Counted from the first letter of the stretch, positions 36,746 to 46,703 are shown. The stretch is DNA of 64,000 bases from Mixia osmundae IAM 14324 (GCF_000708205.1 NW_014575558.1:310001-374000), one strand, 5' to 3'. Notes: generated by a model from the sequence alone, not told the origin. Numbers and translations: made by a program.

Positions 36746-36781
36746 CGCCGAAGGTCATTCAAAGCCGAGACACTTGAGCAC
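36746..36781 (-). promoter_or_regulatory. Shared 36-bp upstream element, family E copy 5
   Basis: Starts cgccgaaggtcattcaaagc like the element of copy 2 and then differs at a few bases (gagacacttgagcac). It lies 65 bp from Met 36681 or 77 bp from Met 36669; the second spacing fits the other copies better. Confidence 0.55.
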
Positions 36782-37329
36782 AGCAAAGGCTGTGGCATCG
36801 ACACAGCAGTCCGCATAGCCTGACAGCTGCCAAATATCAGATATCTATGGAAGTAGTCAGGCTTCGCACAGCCCTCCGGTGTCATGCGCAGAATGTGCCC
36901 GTGTGTCGACGGCGGACACCGCAGAAGGCTAAGGAGGACTGCAGCAGCTAATTGCATCGTTCTTCGGAAGTTGCCATCGCAACGCGCGGCGACCGCCAAA
37001 GGTACGCGTCCGAGCTGTCAAGGATGAGCACAAAGCGAAGCGGAACGTATCGCAGCTAGCGCTCAGTCGAGCGTCACTCTGCATGACCCGTCTCTTCATG
37101 CGGTCCATCCGCGCGAGAGTCCTGATGCATGTAGCATGTCGCGCATTGCAATGTGGGCGATGTGCGCCGTGCACGAGATAGTGACCGAGATTCAGAGCTC
37201 GAGGAGAGGATGTGTCGAGCCTACCTCTCGCCGATGGCTGGACTGGGTCATCCTGAGCCACCGACGTCCGACAAAGCGGAGGAACAAATTTCTACGCGAC
37301 TTTGGGATTTTGCCAACGCCAGCAACACG

Positions 37330-37964
37330 ATGGAGGACGCAGATTTGGCAGCAATCAGACAGGTCAGCATGCGCTCTGTGCCGACTGGAGCAATCGGCGT
37401 TGACACACTGACGAGCAGCGACGACTAGCCGAACTCGCGGGCAAGCAAGGGTCGTCGGGCTCTTTTGGACCGTCACCAACATCCTCATCAGCTTATGGGG
37501 GCAAGCAAGAGTCCGAGCAAGAGCAGCGGCAGGCCAGAGAAGATGAGGAGGAGCAGCGGCGTACGATCATGTCACAGATACTAGACAACCAGGCACGAGA
37601 GCGACGTAAGCACACGCGCATCACTGTGACCGTCAGGCCTGATGGACTAGCGCCAGTGTCTCGCATCAATCTGGTCAAACCAAGCAAGGCAAGAGCGATA
37701 CAGGACATCCTCCTCAACATGGCGCGCTCCGGGCAGCTGCGTGGTCGGGTGACGGAGGAGCAATTGATCGGATTATTAGAGCAAGTCGAGCGACAACAGG
37801 CGTCATTCGAGAAGGACTCGTCAGCAGGCAAAATTACCGTCAGTACTTGCTTGGAATTTCTATGACTGTGCTCATGTTAAGCGCAGTTTTCACGGAAACG
37901 GGAGACGATTGCGAGGAATGAAGACGTCGACGCGCCAGATGAGGAAGACGACTTTGATCTCTGA
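37330..37964 (+). CDS. PDCD5 family protein
   Basis: 159 aa, four exons (37330..37362, 37419..37605, 37657..37838, 37887..37964). PDCD5 proteins (yeast YMR074C, archaeal relatives) are small helical proteins that bind chaperonin and DNA in eukaryotes. Typical features are MEDADLAAIRQ, the splice into RRLAELAGKQG, a charged helix (EQRRTIMSQILDNQARERL), the core RINLVKPSKARAIQDILL, MARSGQLRGRVTEEQLIGLL and an acidic end DEEDDFDL. The insertion SSGSFGPSPTSSSAYGG replaces the shorter linker of other species. An upstream in-frame ATG at 37210 would add 40 residues unlike the family, so 37330 is preferred. Confidence 0.9.
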
Positions 37965-38170
37965 GAGCAGCAGAGATGCATCCTTGCTTGCTGACATCTT
38001 CGGCTACCATCTGATACCATGATGGTTTGGGTCTGCAGTCGGCCAGCATTGACTCGAGGCTGTCCCGTGCATCAGCCACAAGTCTGCAATATGCAGTCAA
38101 CCACACACGCAAAGGATTGCCCAGATCTTCGAGAATCTCGTCCGAGCACCATGGTCCCTGCGCTCGACGA

Positions 38171-38813
38171 TCAGTGATGCTTCGACAGCCGGAACGGGCT
38201 GACCGTTTCGCCCTTCTGCTGGCATTCCATGAAAAAGCGCTCATTTGTCAATTTGGCAAAACGATGATTGACACCAAGATGAACGTAACCGTCCCAGACA
38301 CCCTTACAGCAACCATACCACCCAGCGTTCGGTGCAAAGTTGTGCGTGCTCGAGTACCAGACTTTGATCGTCTTCTTCGAAACATCGTCAGGATCGCGGT
38401 TCGGTCCTACCACGAAGTGTTCCTCGATGCGATGGACGGTCTCCTGCAGACCGTACATCAGGCTGAACGCAATGCAACTTCAAGGAGCACTCACGACCTC
38501 GCCCCTGCCATTGCCATCGCGAGTCTCATAGATGGCCACCGTCGACATCACTGCTTGACACCGTTAAGCAAAGAAGAGAGACAAGGAAACAGCCTCGACG
38601 GACGCGGCTCGGTACTGGCGATCTTGAAGATGTTGTGAGCGAAACATTGGTACTGCACACTGTCAGGCGATGCTAGCGATAGAGCCGGCGCAAACTCGCC
38701 TCATACCAAATTTTCAGATTATATAGCTGAAGAAGGCTGCCAGGCAAAGCAAGCTGGCCCAAAGCGCCAGACGAGGTGTACCAAAACACACACGCTACAG
38801 CAAGAAGACGCAT
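38171..38813 (-). CDS. Small secreted protein, unrecognised (family G)
   Basis: Starts at 38813 with MRLLAVACVFWYTSSGALG, a signal peptide. The last exon (to 38171) is well supported: ETVHRIEEHFVVGPNRDPD, KVWYSSTHNFAPNAG, WYGCCKGVWDGYVHLGVNH, CQQKGETVSPF. It is joined by a GT-AG intron (about 38449..38505) to VAIYETRDGNGRGE. The exon between (YQCFAHNIFKIAS...RLF) fits, but needs an intron of about 32 nt before VAIYE, so the middle of the model is uncertain. It is transcribed divergently from family D with 252 bp between the starts. The mature protein is rich in aromatic residues; function unknown. Confidence 0.55.
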
Positions 38814-39065
38814 GCTTGCTTCTTCCAGCACTACGAAATACCGCAAAGAGCGGGAAAAGCCCAGTGTGCACGGGTCAAAGCGTGATGGAGTGGTCAAGGC
38901 GACCGAGACTGCAGCTGCGCAAATGTCAAGACGATATCCTCGCAGCGGTAACAATCCAGGATTGACGTCTCATATGTTGCCATGGGACACCGCTACACAC
39001 TGCTTTGTCGCAGCGGTCTCTTCACGTTGCTCGTGTCTTTTCGTCGGGCAATGCTTGTGAATAGC

Positions 39066-39661
39066 ATGATCAAAGCAATAGTGGCCGCAATGCTGCTTGC
39101 CACTGGCATACTCGCTTTACCCGCACCCCTTCGAGTAAACAAGAAGCAGGCTGCAGATATCGTGGGACCTGACAGCATGTCCACGTTTACTCTGATCGAT
39201 ACAGACTTCAGCGACCCGCTGCAAGTCAGATTCAGCTATCATATCCACAAGCATAGCAATGTCGTTGATCTCTTCGACATCTCTGGCGCAACTGCCAAAT
39301 GGTACCGTTCTGGCGAATCACCCGATACAAGGACAGTCGAGCATTGCTTCAAGTTCACAAGAGGCGAGGATTGGGTCATTCCCTGCTTTCGCTGGCCCAG
39401 GGCAGGTCTATACAAGCATGCATCAGCGCTGAGCTGACATGAGCAAGCAAAGGACAGTCCCTACTTCAGCAGCTGGTATTTTGACAGCTTTTACACGGTT
39501 GCCACGCTAGGCGATCCCAATAAAATCAACAGGGTTATGTAAGTCTCCCGCCGGTGCAGCGCTACCAGGCAAGACTGATGCGCAATAGTCTCTCTCGCGA
39601 CATCAATCGCGCTCAGGGAGACTTTGATGATCTTCCGCGCCAGTACAACAAGTACCATTGA
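39066..39661 (+). CDS. Small secreted protein, family D copy 1
   Basis: 164 aa, exons 39066..39401, 39453..39538 and 39589..39661. Signal peptide MIKAIVAAMLLATGILALPA; an in-frame Met at 39051 is an alternative start. Family motifs are VRFSYHIHKHSNVVDLF, ISGATAKWYRSGESPDTRT, HCFKFTRGEDWVIPCFRWPR, SSWYFDSFYT and the tail LPRQYNKYH. Exon lengths 336/86/73 equal those of copy 2. Intron 1 starts with GC (AGG|GCAGGT); the GT four bases later would break the frame, and the paralogues have CGT|GTATGC and CGT|GTAGGT at this position. Not a recognised domain. The motif order matches family C, suggesting one superfamily. Confidence 0.74.
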
Positions 39662-40270
39662 TTGCTCGGAGGGACGGGACCAGCTTCTGCTTTTCCCGGT
39701 GACTGCAAGCAATTGTCATTTGCGGCTCCCAATGCATCGAGCCCGATGTGTTTGTCATACATCTCACCGCGCATCACAGGCGACCTTCGTGCGTTCTTGG
39801 GCGCCGTCTTCATGATCATATCCGATCCAGTCTCGATTCGTTCACCCGGGTGGTGCTTGCAGTTCGGCGCAGCTACCGAGGCCATGTACATGTTGCTGCG
39901 CGGCTTTTCGCATTTAGCCCTCGCCGTCTCTAGCCCTGTTCTCACAAAGCTGCGAGTGTCCGCCGTCGTCAGGAGCATACTCACACAGCAGCCGGTCAGG
40001 TAGTACAAAGCGCCGGCTCGCGCATCTCTATGGGACCCAGTTCAAGCATCCAGCGACATGTGCACGCTTGTGAATGTCGTAACAGCTGCACGCGAGAGAC
40101 GCTAGCAAGCATCGATGAGTCGCCTTGGCGACTCAGACTGGAGATGAGCAGGCATCAGCCTCCATCGTCGAGGGCTAGAGGGGACAGGCGTTGCATCCAT
40201 GACTCCGTCGCCGCCCTGTTTCCTGCCATCGTTCGCTTCCTTCCTTGACGACAAACAACGCGCAGACAAG
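39662..40270. other. Spacer between family D copies 1 and 2
   Basis: 609 bp. One strand keeps an open frame of 113 codons (39662..40003), but without an ATG at its start, signal peptide, splice pattern or relation to the array. It must contain the promoter of copy 2. Nothing else is seen. Confidence 0.5.
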
Positions 40271-40868
40271 ATGATCAAAGCGATGTTGGCTACACTTCTT
40301 CTTGCCGCTACTACGCTCGCATCGCCTGCATCCGTCTTGTCAGAAAGACAGTCTGCTCCGACATTGGGACCAGACAATCTTGCCACCTTCGCCCTTACCA
40401 ACAAGGTGTGGCCTGACGTTGTGTTCCAAGTCGAGTTCAGCTATCATGTCCACTTGCCCGGCATGAGCATCGATCTCTTCAAGGTCTCTGGCGCTACGGC
40501 AAAGTGGCATTCTACTGGCGAGTCGCCCGACACGTATACGATCCAACAGTGCTACAAGCTTACCAGCGGAGACGATTGGGCAATCCCTTGTTTCCGCTTC
40601 CCCCGTGTATGCTTCACTCGACCTCAAGAAAGGGCTATACTGACTCAGTGAAACGACAGGGCGGTACCGCGATTATGAGTTGGTATCTCGACAGCTTCTA
40701 CACGAGAGGAACCGGCAGTGACCCTACACAGGTCGGCAAAGTCACGTAAGTTCCTGGAGCCATCAGCGCATCTGAGCAGGACTGATGCAATACAGGCTCA
40801 CGCGTGACGCCAGTCGCCAATTGCCGGAATTTTCTGACGTCATTCCGCGCGAGTACAACAGGTATTGA
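40271..40868 (+). CDS. Small secreted protein, family D copy 2
   Basis: 164 aa, exons 40271..40606, 40660..40745 and 40796..40868, all introns GT-AG. Signal peptide MIKAMLATLLLAATTLASPA. Motifs: VEFSYHVHLPGMSIDLF, VSGATAKWHSTGESPDT, CYKLTSGDDWAIPCFRFPR, MSWYLDSFYTRGTGSD and IPREYNRY at the end. The two Cys of the C.....W.IPC block are conserved in all three copies and could form a disulphide. It is the best reference copy for the array because both splice sites are canonical. Confidence 0.78.
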
Positions 40869-41145
40869 TGAGTGCTCTGTACAGCGATCGGAAGGTCGTC
40901 AGAGTTCAATGATGACGCGTGACCGATACCCGTGATGCTTGCTTGCTCCAATGCATCGAGCGTGCTGCGCACATGCTTGTACAGTCTCTTGTTTGGGCGA
41001 GGCTCCGAATCCAATCCCGCGGTTGTGACGCGTGACGGCGCCGTGTGTGTCGTGTCGCGATGCGACAATCTCAAGTTGCCATCGTGCTTTTCGTTGCCTC
41101 GCTTTCTTCCCAAAGCCCAAAGGATCGCAACAGGACGTGACCACG

Positions 41146-41730
41146 ATGTTTAAATCAATGCTGGCTTTGATGATGCTCATCGCTGCAGCAGTCGCCTCAC
41201 CGGCACCCCTCTTGGCAAACAAACAGCCTCCGCCCAAAATCGGGCCAGACAATGATTGCACTTTTCTTCTGCTCGATCGATACGATACCGATGTCTTCGA
41301 AGTCAAATTTACGTACCACATCCACTATCCCGGCAACAATATCGATCTGTTCAACTTCTCCGGCGGAAGCGCGGCGTGGCACCGTTCGAGCGAATCGCCG
41401 GACAAACGCACGGTCGAACATTGCTACAAGATCGTCAGGGGCTGGGATTGGGCCATCGCCTGCTTCCGCTTCCCTCGTGTAGGTGGCATACGCCCACAAG
41501 GCCGGCATTATGCTGATACGGAGCCGTTGGCAGGGTGCACCTGCTTTCACGAGTTGGTACTTTGATAGCTTTTGGACGCCTGTGACAAAGGGAGATGCTG
41601 GCCAGCTCGATACGGTCTTGTGAGTGACGACGTTGCTTTAAGTCCTCCGACGCTGATGGCGAGGGGGAATAGGATTGCTCGTGGCACGAGCGGATTTGAT
41701 TACCTACGACAAGTGTACGACAAGTACTAG
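41146..41730 (+). CDS. Small secreted protein, family D copy 3
   Basis: 158 aa, exons 41146..41478, 41534..41619 and 41673..41730. The frame is open far upstream, but the Met at 41146 (MFKSMLALMMLIAAAVASPA) provides the signal peptide and aligns with the family. Motifs: VKFTYHIHYPGNNIDLF, FSGGSAAWHRSSESPDKRT, CYKIVRGWDWAIACFRFPR, TSWYFDSFWTPVTKGD and a shortened tail VYDKY. The proline of the IPC motif is Ala here. Exon 2 keeps 86 nt; exon 3 is five codons shorter. GT-AG introns. Confidence 0.77.
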
Positions 41731-42162
41731 TGCTTGCCCTATCAGAACGTCTTTGGCTGCAATTCGGCTGTCTTTTCGGGAGGCATGTACCCGCTCGCAA
41801 CCCGTCGAGCTACATGTGTGCGGTCAACCTGCGGGGCTGTTCGTTCGTTTGAACACTGGTTTCTGTTCTTGCGCATTGGATCTGCCTCAAAGACGTCGCA
41901 TGGCCTTGGATGACATCGGTGGGCCTGTCTGCTTGAGGACTTATGGCGGTCATAGCGCGGGCATCTTGTCGTGCCTTGTGGCCTACAGAAGCCGACGGAC
42001 TAGACGACGGTGGTGAGAAAAGTGTCAGGAGGCAGAGGCAGGGTAGCCGAGCAGATGTAGAGCAGGCAACTTTGACGGGGCACTCGACAAGTTGATTCAC
42101 TCGTCGATCGCCACCCAATCGGAAATATTCCGCGGAAACAGCCTCACACTGACCAGTCAATC
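41731..42162. other. Intergenic region between family D and ISD11
   Basis: 432 bp containing only short open frames on both strands with no domain, signal peptide or splice support. It should contain the ISD11 promoter; nothing specific was seen. Confidence 0.5.
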
Positions 42163-42667
42163 ATGGCAGCAGCAGCAGCATCTCAAGCTTCCAGGCGGAT
42201 GCCACGCATCACGAGCACTCAGATCAGGCAGCTCAGGAGCGAGTACATGCAGACAGCCTCGAGTTTCTCGAGCTACAACTTCAAGGAGTACTTTGTCAGA
42301 CGAGCCGAGCACAAGTTTGACAACGAGCTGCCTATGATCCTGTCGGGCAAGGGCGGCGATATGCTAGCGGATGACATTCCCCAGGAGAAGATGGAGACGG
42401 TGCTAGCGTGGTACCAGCGAGCGGAGAAGGATCTTAAGCAACTCAAACGCTCGGCGATCATGAATCAAATGTACGAGGCACCCAAGCTCGTCGTCGAAGG
42501 TCTGGGGAGAATGAATGCGACAGGTGGAGGAGGAGATGGTCAGTCCTGTCTGAGGGATGCCTTTCCGCCTCGCGCTAAAACGTCACGCAGGCATGGAAGC
42601 AGGTCAAGGAGGTGCTGGCCAGACCTCTTCGCCTCAGATCGATCTGCAGGGTCGAAAAAGCGACTAG
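42163..42667 (+). CDS. ISD11: ISD11/LYRM4-like Fe-S biogenesis factor
   Basis: 150 aa, two exons (42163..42538 and 42591..42667, phase 1). Isd11 binds and stabilises the cysteine desulfurase Nfs1 in the mitochondrial matrix. The fungal pattern is visible: ITSTQIRQLRSEYMQTASSF, SSYNFKEYFVRRAEHKF, then VLAWYQRAEKDLKQLKR and MYEAPKLVVEG. The LYR tripeptide itself reads LRS, whereas the following Phe-Lys-Glu-Tyr-Phe segment is well kept. The Ala-rich start MAAAAASQASRRMPR may act as a targeting sequence. A Gly-rich tail (ATGGGGDGMEAGQGGAGQTS) extends beyond the usual end. A Met at 42199 is an alternative start. Confidence 0.8.
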
Positions 42668-43105
42668 ACGATCTCGCAGGACCACGATGCTCAGATGTTG
42701 TGTGTAGCAAGTCTATGTTCTATTCGACCTCGCAAGACAATGTCGAGAAAGCGGTCTCGAAGTGTGCCGTCACGTTCAAGGCGAACAGACTGCGTCTGCA
42801 ATCCCGCGCAGAATATTGCGCATTGTAAGGCCTGAATTGAGGTATGATCCGGGAGGCTGCAACGACGCCTCTCACCTCAGTCACTGCAGTATGCACCCGT
42901 GAACGTTTGAACATCTGCGCTCTGATTGAGCGCACATGCGACCCCCCCGTCGACTTTGCTCTTCAGCAGCCAGGCTATGACGGCTTCCGAAGTTGGCTCT
43001 GCGTGCACTAGATACTGTGGCTAGAGGGGCCCGTTGATGAGGTCATAGCTATCGCCCAAGACGCGCATCGCGTCGCAAGCAGGGCAGAGTCGAGAGTCAA
43101 GGCCA
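42668..43105. other. Intergenic region upstream of PFA4
   Basis: 438 bp. The frame antisense and in the other phase past the ISD11 stop stays open to about 42828, but shows no protein features. A C-run (gaccccccc, around 42939) is the only compositional oddity. It should contain the PFA4 promoter. Confidence 0.45.
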
Positions 43106-44680
43106 ATGGCCGGCGACATCGAGCTCGACAAAGACGATCCCTCAAGCTTAGCGGGAAGGATCTGGTCAGAACTCCCTCACATCTGCGCCACGCACTCGCT
43201 CAGACGATAGCAGGGTGGGAGCGACAGTCGCACTGATCGCCTTTCTCGCCTACTCCCCCCAAATCTGGATCATCTGGCCATCCTACGCGAGCTACGAGAA
43301 GATAGATGCCCTGTTCCTTCTCGTACCCTTCAATGCTTCCATCGCCATACTCTTCTGGTGCTACGCTCGCTGCGTCACGACCGACCCTGGCAGAGTTCCA
43401 AGAGGTTGGCAGCCCAATCTGGAGCTAGATGCGGAGGAAGCAGTAGAAGTCAAGCGACTGAGTGGCTCACCACGCTTCTGTCGATCTTGCAACCAGTACA
43501 AGCCCCCCAGAAGTCATCACTGTCGCCAGTGCAAGCGATGCGTCCTCAGAATGGATCATCATGTCAGTCCGCGCTCACTCGTGTCGACTGGGCTGACTTG
43601 CGTGGACAGTGTAAGCCCAGACGAGTTGAGCTGATCCAAACTGATGCCTGCTACGGGCTACAGGTCCCTGGATCAATGTATGTTACCACCATTCGGCCAG
43701 ATACGCACGAGCTCAAGCGCACGCAGAACTGCGTCGGTCATCACAACACAGCCGACTTTGTCCGCTTTCTGTTCTGGGTGGACATCTCATGCACATACCA
43801 CCTCATTATGGTCAGCCGGCGAGCCTTTGGTAATCTGGTCTACTACGAGGCAAGCCATTCGCAGCTGTCCCGCTAATTTGCCACTCACTCAGTTTCCGCA
43901 GAACGCGACATCTGTCACGGCGTTGGTCATGCTGGTCATGAACTATGTGCTTTGTATACCCGTGCTTCTGGCGGTGGGTGGCTTCAGTTTCTACCACTTC
44001 TGGTGCCTTTCGAGCAACACCACCACGATCGAAGGCTGGGAGAAGGACAAGGTGGCTGTCTTGCGCCGCAGAGGCCGTATACGCGAGGCATGTCCAAACT
44101 CAGCTTTGCGAAGCCAGCGCTCATGCGACCAGTAGGTCAAGTATCCCTATGATCTCGGCTTCATGAAGAACATCTCCTCAGTCATGGGCTATCATCCGCT
44201 TCTCTGGTGCTGGCCACAGCGATCTTACGGCGACGGTCTATCCTACAGAGCAGCAGAGGCCGTCAGTGAGTCGATCTGTCTCGCCAGCGATGCTCGCGAG
44301 CAAGACCAGGAAATCCCCGTCTGACGATTGCATCGTCGCCAGAACCGTTCGCCCAGTATTTCTGGCCCCCGAGAGATCAATACGCTCCTCATTACCAGCG
44401 GCGCACGCCCTTTCCAGATGCTTCAGTGGCAACTTTCGAGCCTGGATCGTTGCTCGCTCAGTCGGACGAGGAGAACTCGGAAGAAGATGTGCTCACGGAA
44501 GAGGAAGACGATATTCCGCTTGCGCAGCTCAAAGGCAGCCTGGCGCCTGATATTGGACCAGCATCACAGCGATTGCGTAAGCGGAGAGGTAGCGAGGGCT
44601 ACGAGATCAAGCCAATGCAGCGCACTGCACATACTCACGATGAGCCCGATTACGAGTATATCGACAGCGAAAGCGGCTAG
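43106..44680 (+). CDS. PFA4: PFA4-type DHHC palmitoyltransferase with a 1-nt exon
   Basis: 402 aa from eight exons: 43106..43164, 43214..43562, 43610, 43664..43677, 43727..43849, 43893..44087, 44136..44265, 44343..44680. Pfa4 is an ER protein S-acyltransferase that palmitoylates chitin synthase Chs3 in yeast. Four TM segments flank the Cys-rich domain: FCRSCNQYKPPRSHHCRQC, RCVLRMDHHC and PWINNCVGHHNTADF. The catalytic Cys codon TGT can be formed only from the single T at 43610 plus GT of the 14-nt exon; both flanking introns are canonical (47 and 53 nt). The following introns at 43850 (GAG|GCAAGC) and 44088 (GAG|GCATGT) have GC donors and restore FPQNATSV and the conserved VKYPYDLGFMKN. NTTTIEGWEKD and the acidic tail are typical of the family. 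Confidence 0.93.
43610..43610 (+). other. Single-nucleotide internal exon of PFA4
   Basis: T between GTCAGT...GGACAG (43563..43609) and GTAAGC...CTACAG (43611..43663). It supplies the first base of the catalytic Cys codon of DHHC. Treating 43563..43663 as one intron shifts the frame and removes the cysteine and the PWIN motif. Confidence 0.82.
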
Positions 44681-45340
44681 GAACCACCTTCGATATGCTC
44701 GATTAGCAGTGCCTGGACTGCCCCTTGTGGACTGGTCATGTGTTCCCGCTCTGGCAGGCTTCCGCCATGTCCGATGACTATGGCGGTCATTGCTGCGCCT
44801 GACTCACAAGAGGGTGCAGCACATTTATGCTCATCCCTTATGCCTCGACATTGTTCTGGATGAATAAGATCGCAGCATATCTACAGGGCAGAGTCTGTAC
44901 GCAGCACTAAACGATCGTCAATCAGAGCTCGCTGCGCGCTACAGACGCACAAAGACTCAAGGGCGCATCAGCAATGACGTTGGATCACGGAGATCAGTCC
45001 GCTGCTCTTGCTTCATGCCCAATCTGCACGAGTAAATGGACATGTCAACCTCGTATCGTAAAGGCAATAGCAATCCCGGTGATGGCTCAGATGCATCCTG
45101 AGCGCAGGAGGTCAATGTCACTTGATTCGAATAGTTGAAAATGGCATTACCTCTCTTGCGTGCGGGTCGTATTTCATCGGCCAGACATGCGTCTGCCTCT
45201 GTCCATTGCCCTTCTCGTTCTCAGCACAAATGGCATGCATGTGCCGGCACGGATCTGGACCATTGAGCGTTGGTCGATGTCTTCGACATGATGACAAAGA
45301 CTGACTGACAGAAGCCTCATTGCGCGTACAATGTCGCGAT
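44681..45340. other. Intergenic region right of PFA4
   Basis: 660 bp with several short frames on both strands. An ATG at 45143 opens a 41-codon frame (MALPLLRAGRISSARHASAS) that might be a first exon for the family H relative further right, but no convincing splice was found. Nothing else seen. Confidence 0.4.
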
Positions 45341-45344
45341 GTCG

Positions 45345-45669
45345 GCGAGCCCAATCGGTTCAGATACTACCAGGACAATAAGATCACAGCTCAAACGACC
45401 ATCGTACGAAACTCTGTTTGGAGTCTCACGCAGATCAATCGAGTTCGTGCCGAGTTGGCAGGCGCGATTTGCGCTTAATCGATTGATAGCCCAGAGGCTC
45501 AGAGCTGACGCTGGAAGCGAGTCCAAATCGCCGCATCATCACCTCGGATAACTATGAGCTGCCTGCCACTGTCTCGCTGGAAGCAAATATGTGGGATACT
45601 GAGGCAAGGGAAGTGATTTGGTCCGAGCCCTACCGCTCCTGCTGTCGCCTCGTACGATACTCTGCCTGA
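45345..45669 (+). pseudogene. Family H relative, partial
   Basis: Two blocks align with the locus at 23.1 kb. The first, KITAQTTIVRNSVWSLTQINR, matches SVTLQLIPWQSGLWSFERIN; it ends at a possible GT donor. The second, after an AG acceptor near 45492, reads ELTLEASPNRRIITSDNYELP and EVIWSEPYRSCCRLVRYSA then stop, matching the DDIVLP and PYRSCCKVVRHY region. No signal-peptide exon could be attached, so it is either a gene with an unresolved first exon or a 5'-truncated relic. The shared intron position favours a genuine duplication. Confidence 0.4.
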
Positions 45670-46164
45670 AGCTCTCGCCCAGCTGACGAGAGCATAGTCG
45701 ATCAAATCAGATTACACATTCGGTCTTATCAGCAGTAAGCGCGACCGCTACAGCCAAACATGTAGTGACAGGGAATTTAGCCGAAGTGGACGTCGGCGAG
45801 TCTGTCGCTACTAGGTCGGTCTTGCGGCATCGCACCTCACGTTATCTGAAAGTGGCGTGCTAGGACTTGTCGAGCCTCAACAGGCTATGATGCCAATTTT
45901 CCGGCTTGTCCGGAGACTTACACCGCGCCTACACCATGTCGGTGGACAGCAACATCATTCACCCTCGCTGATTTTTGTACAGTGGTGGAGACCTGTACAG
46001 TACAGCTCGGTGTACCCGTTTACGGTTCGCACTTGGTCGGAGGCGGCCACACTTTGTAACGGGATGTACATGCATGCACATCCAAAGCCAGCAGCCAGCT
46101 TGTATTGACCGATCGCGTCACTTCAGACTGCGCTTTAAGCAAAGAGGCGCACATGCAGTCTCTA
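45670..46164. other. Intergenic region
   Basis: 495 bp without a supported gene. Small frames on the plus strand (45857 onward) have no ATG-linked signal peptide or domain. It should hold the terminator of the F-box-like gene. Confidence 0.45.
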
Positions 46165-46703
46165 CTAGATGATATAGGCGACTTTTCCATGTGCTTCTTG
46201 GCCTTTATTAGTGCGCAGATGGAGCTCGAGGATCTTGGTGCCGATCTCTGAAGATGACTGGGCGAGGACGACTCGCATGAGTGGCCAATGCTGCTCCGAC
46301 CATGACAGGCGATTGAGTCGACCGCATTGCTGGATGAGCAGGCTCATATCGCTGCCCATAGCGCCTGCAGACGTTTTCTTGCAGGGAGCTTCGAGGCAGA
46401 TGGAACGAATGCTGTCACGAAAGCTCTGCCAGGCTTGCTTTGCCACATTTTCGATGACAGCCCACGAACAGAGGAAAAGCGGCTTTCGCTGCTTATGACG
46501 TGAGTGACGTGTGTTCGTGCACTCACGTCAAACGGCATGTGGAGACAGGCAGGTCGGAGAGCCTTGCTGACCTTGCTCAGGCGACGCAAATCCTGCTCGC
46601 CGTCTCTGATTTTCGGCCGATCCGGTCGAGCGAGGAAGTAGACGATACGACGCAAGAGCACCATGGGCATGATATCAAGCCGAGTAGAAGCCTTGCTTGA
46701 CAT
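46165..46703 (-). CDS. F-box-like protein, short
   Basis: 166 aa, two exons (46527..46703 and 46165..46488) joined by a short intron of 38 nt (GTGAGT...AGCAG), phase 0. The N-terminus MSSKASTRLDIMPMVLLRRI then DLRRLSKVSKALRPACL fits an F-box: the leucine/proline start is degenerate, but the LS.VSK.LR..A part is typical. F-box proteins bind Skp1 in SCF ubiquitin ligases. The C-terminal half (LLIQQCGRLNRLSWSEQHWP, KILELHLRTNKG) could be the start of LRR-like helices. Short for the class and without signal peptide, unlike its neighbours. A TTG-extended frame upstream overlaps the family F copy and is not part of it. Confidence 0.5.

Noticed and set aside
36130-36999. 289-codon frame on the minus strand near family E copy 5
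   Set aside because: Only its part coding exon 1 is real; the remainder is an out-of-frame reading of exon 2 and upstream DNA. The spliced model aligns with the family.
39402-39410. GT donor four bases downstream for family D copy 1 intron 1
   Set aside because: Gives a phase that does not fit the next exon and an early stop; the GC donor matches the paralogous position.
39662-40003. 113-codon plus-strand frame between family D copies
   Set aside because: No ATG at a sensible place, no domain, no paralogue, overlaps a spacer.
43563-43663. A single 101-nt intron in PFA4
   Set aside because: Shifts the frame and loses the catalytic Cys and PWIN; longer than its neighbours; contains two perfect internal splice sites.
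43834-43850. Upstream GT donor (CTG|GTCTAC) for the PFA4 intron at 43850
   Set aside because: It is in phase and cannot be excluded, but would remove V-Y-Y-E, a region where relatives have tyrosines; the GC donor is preferred.
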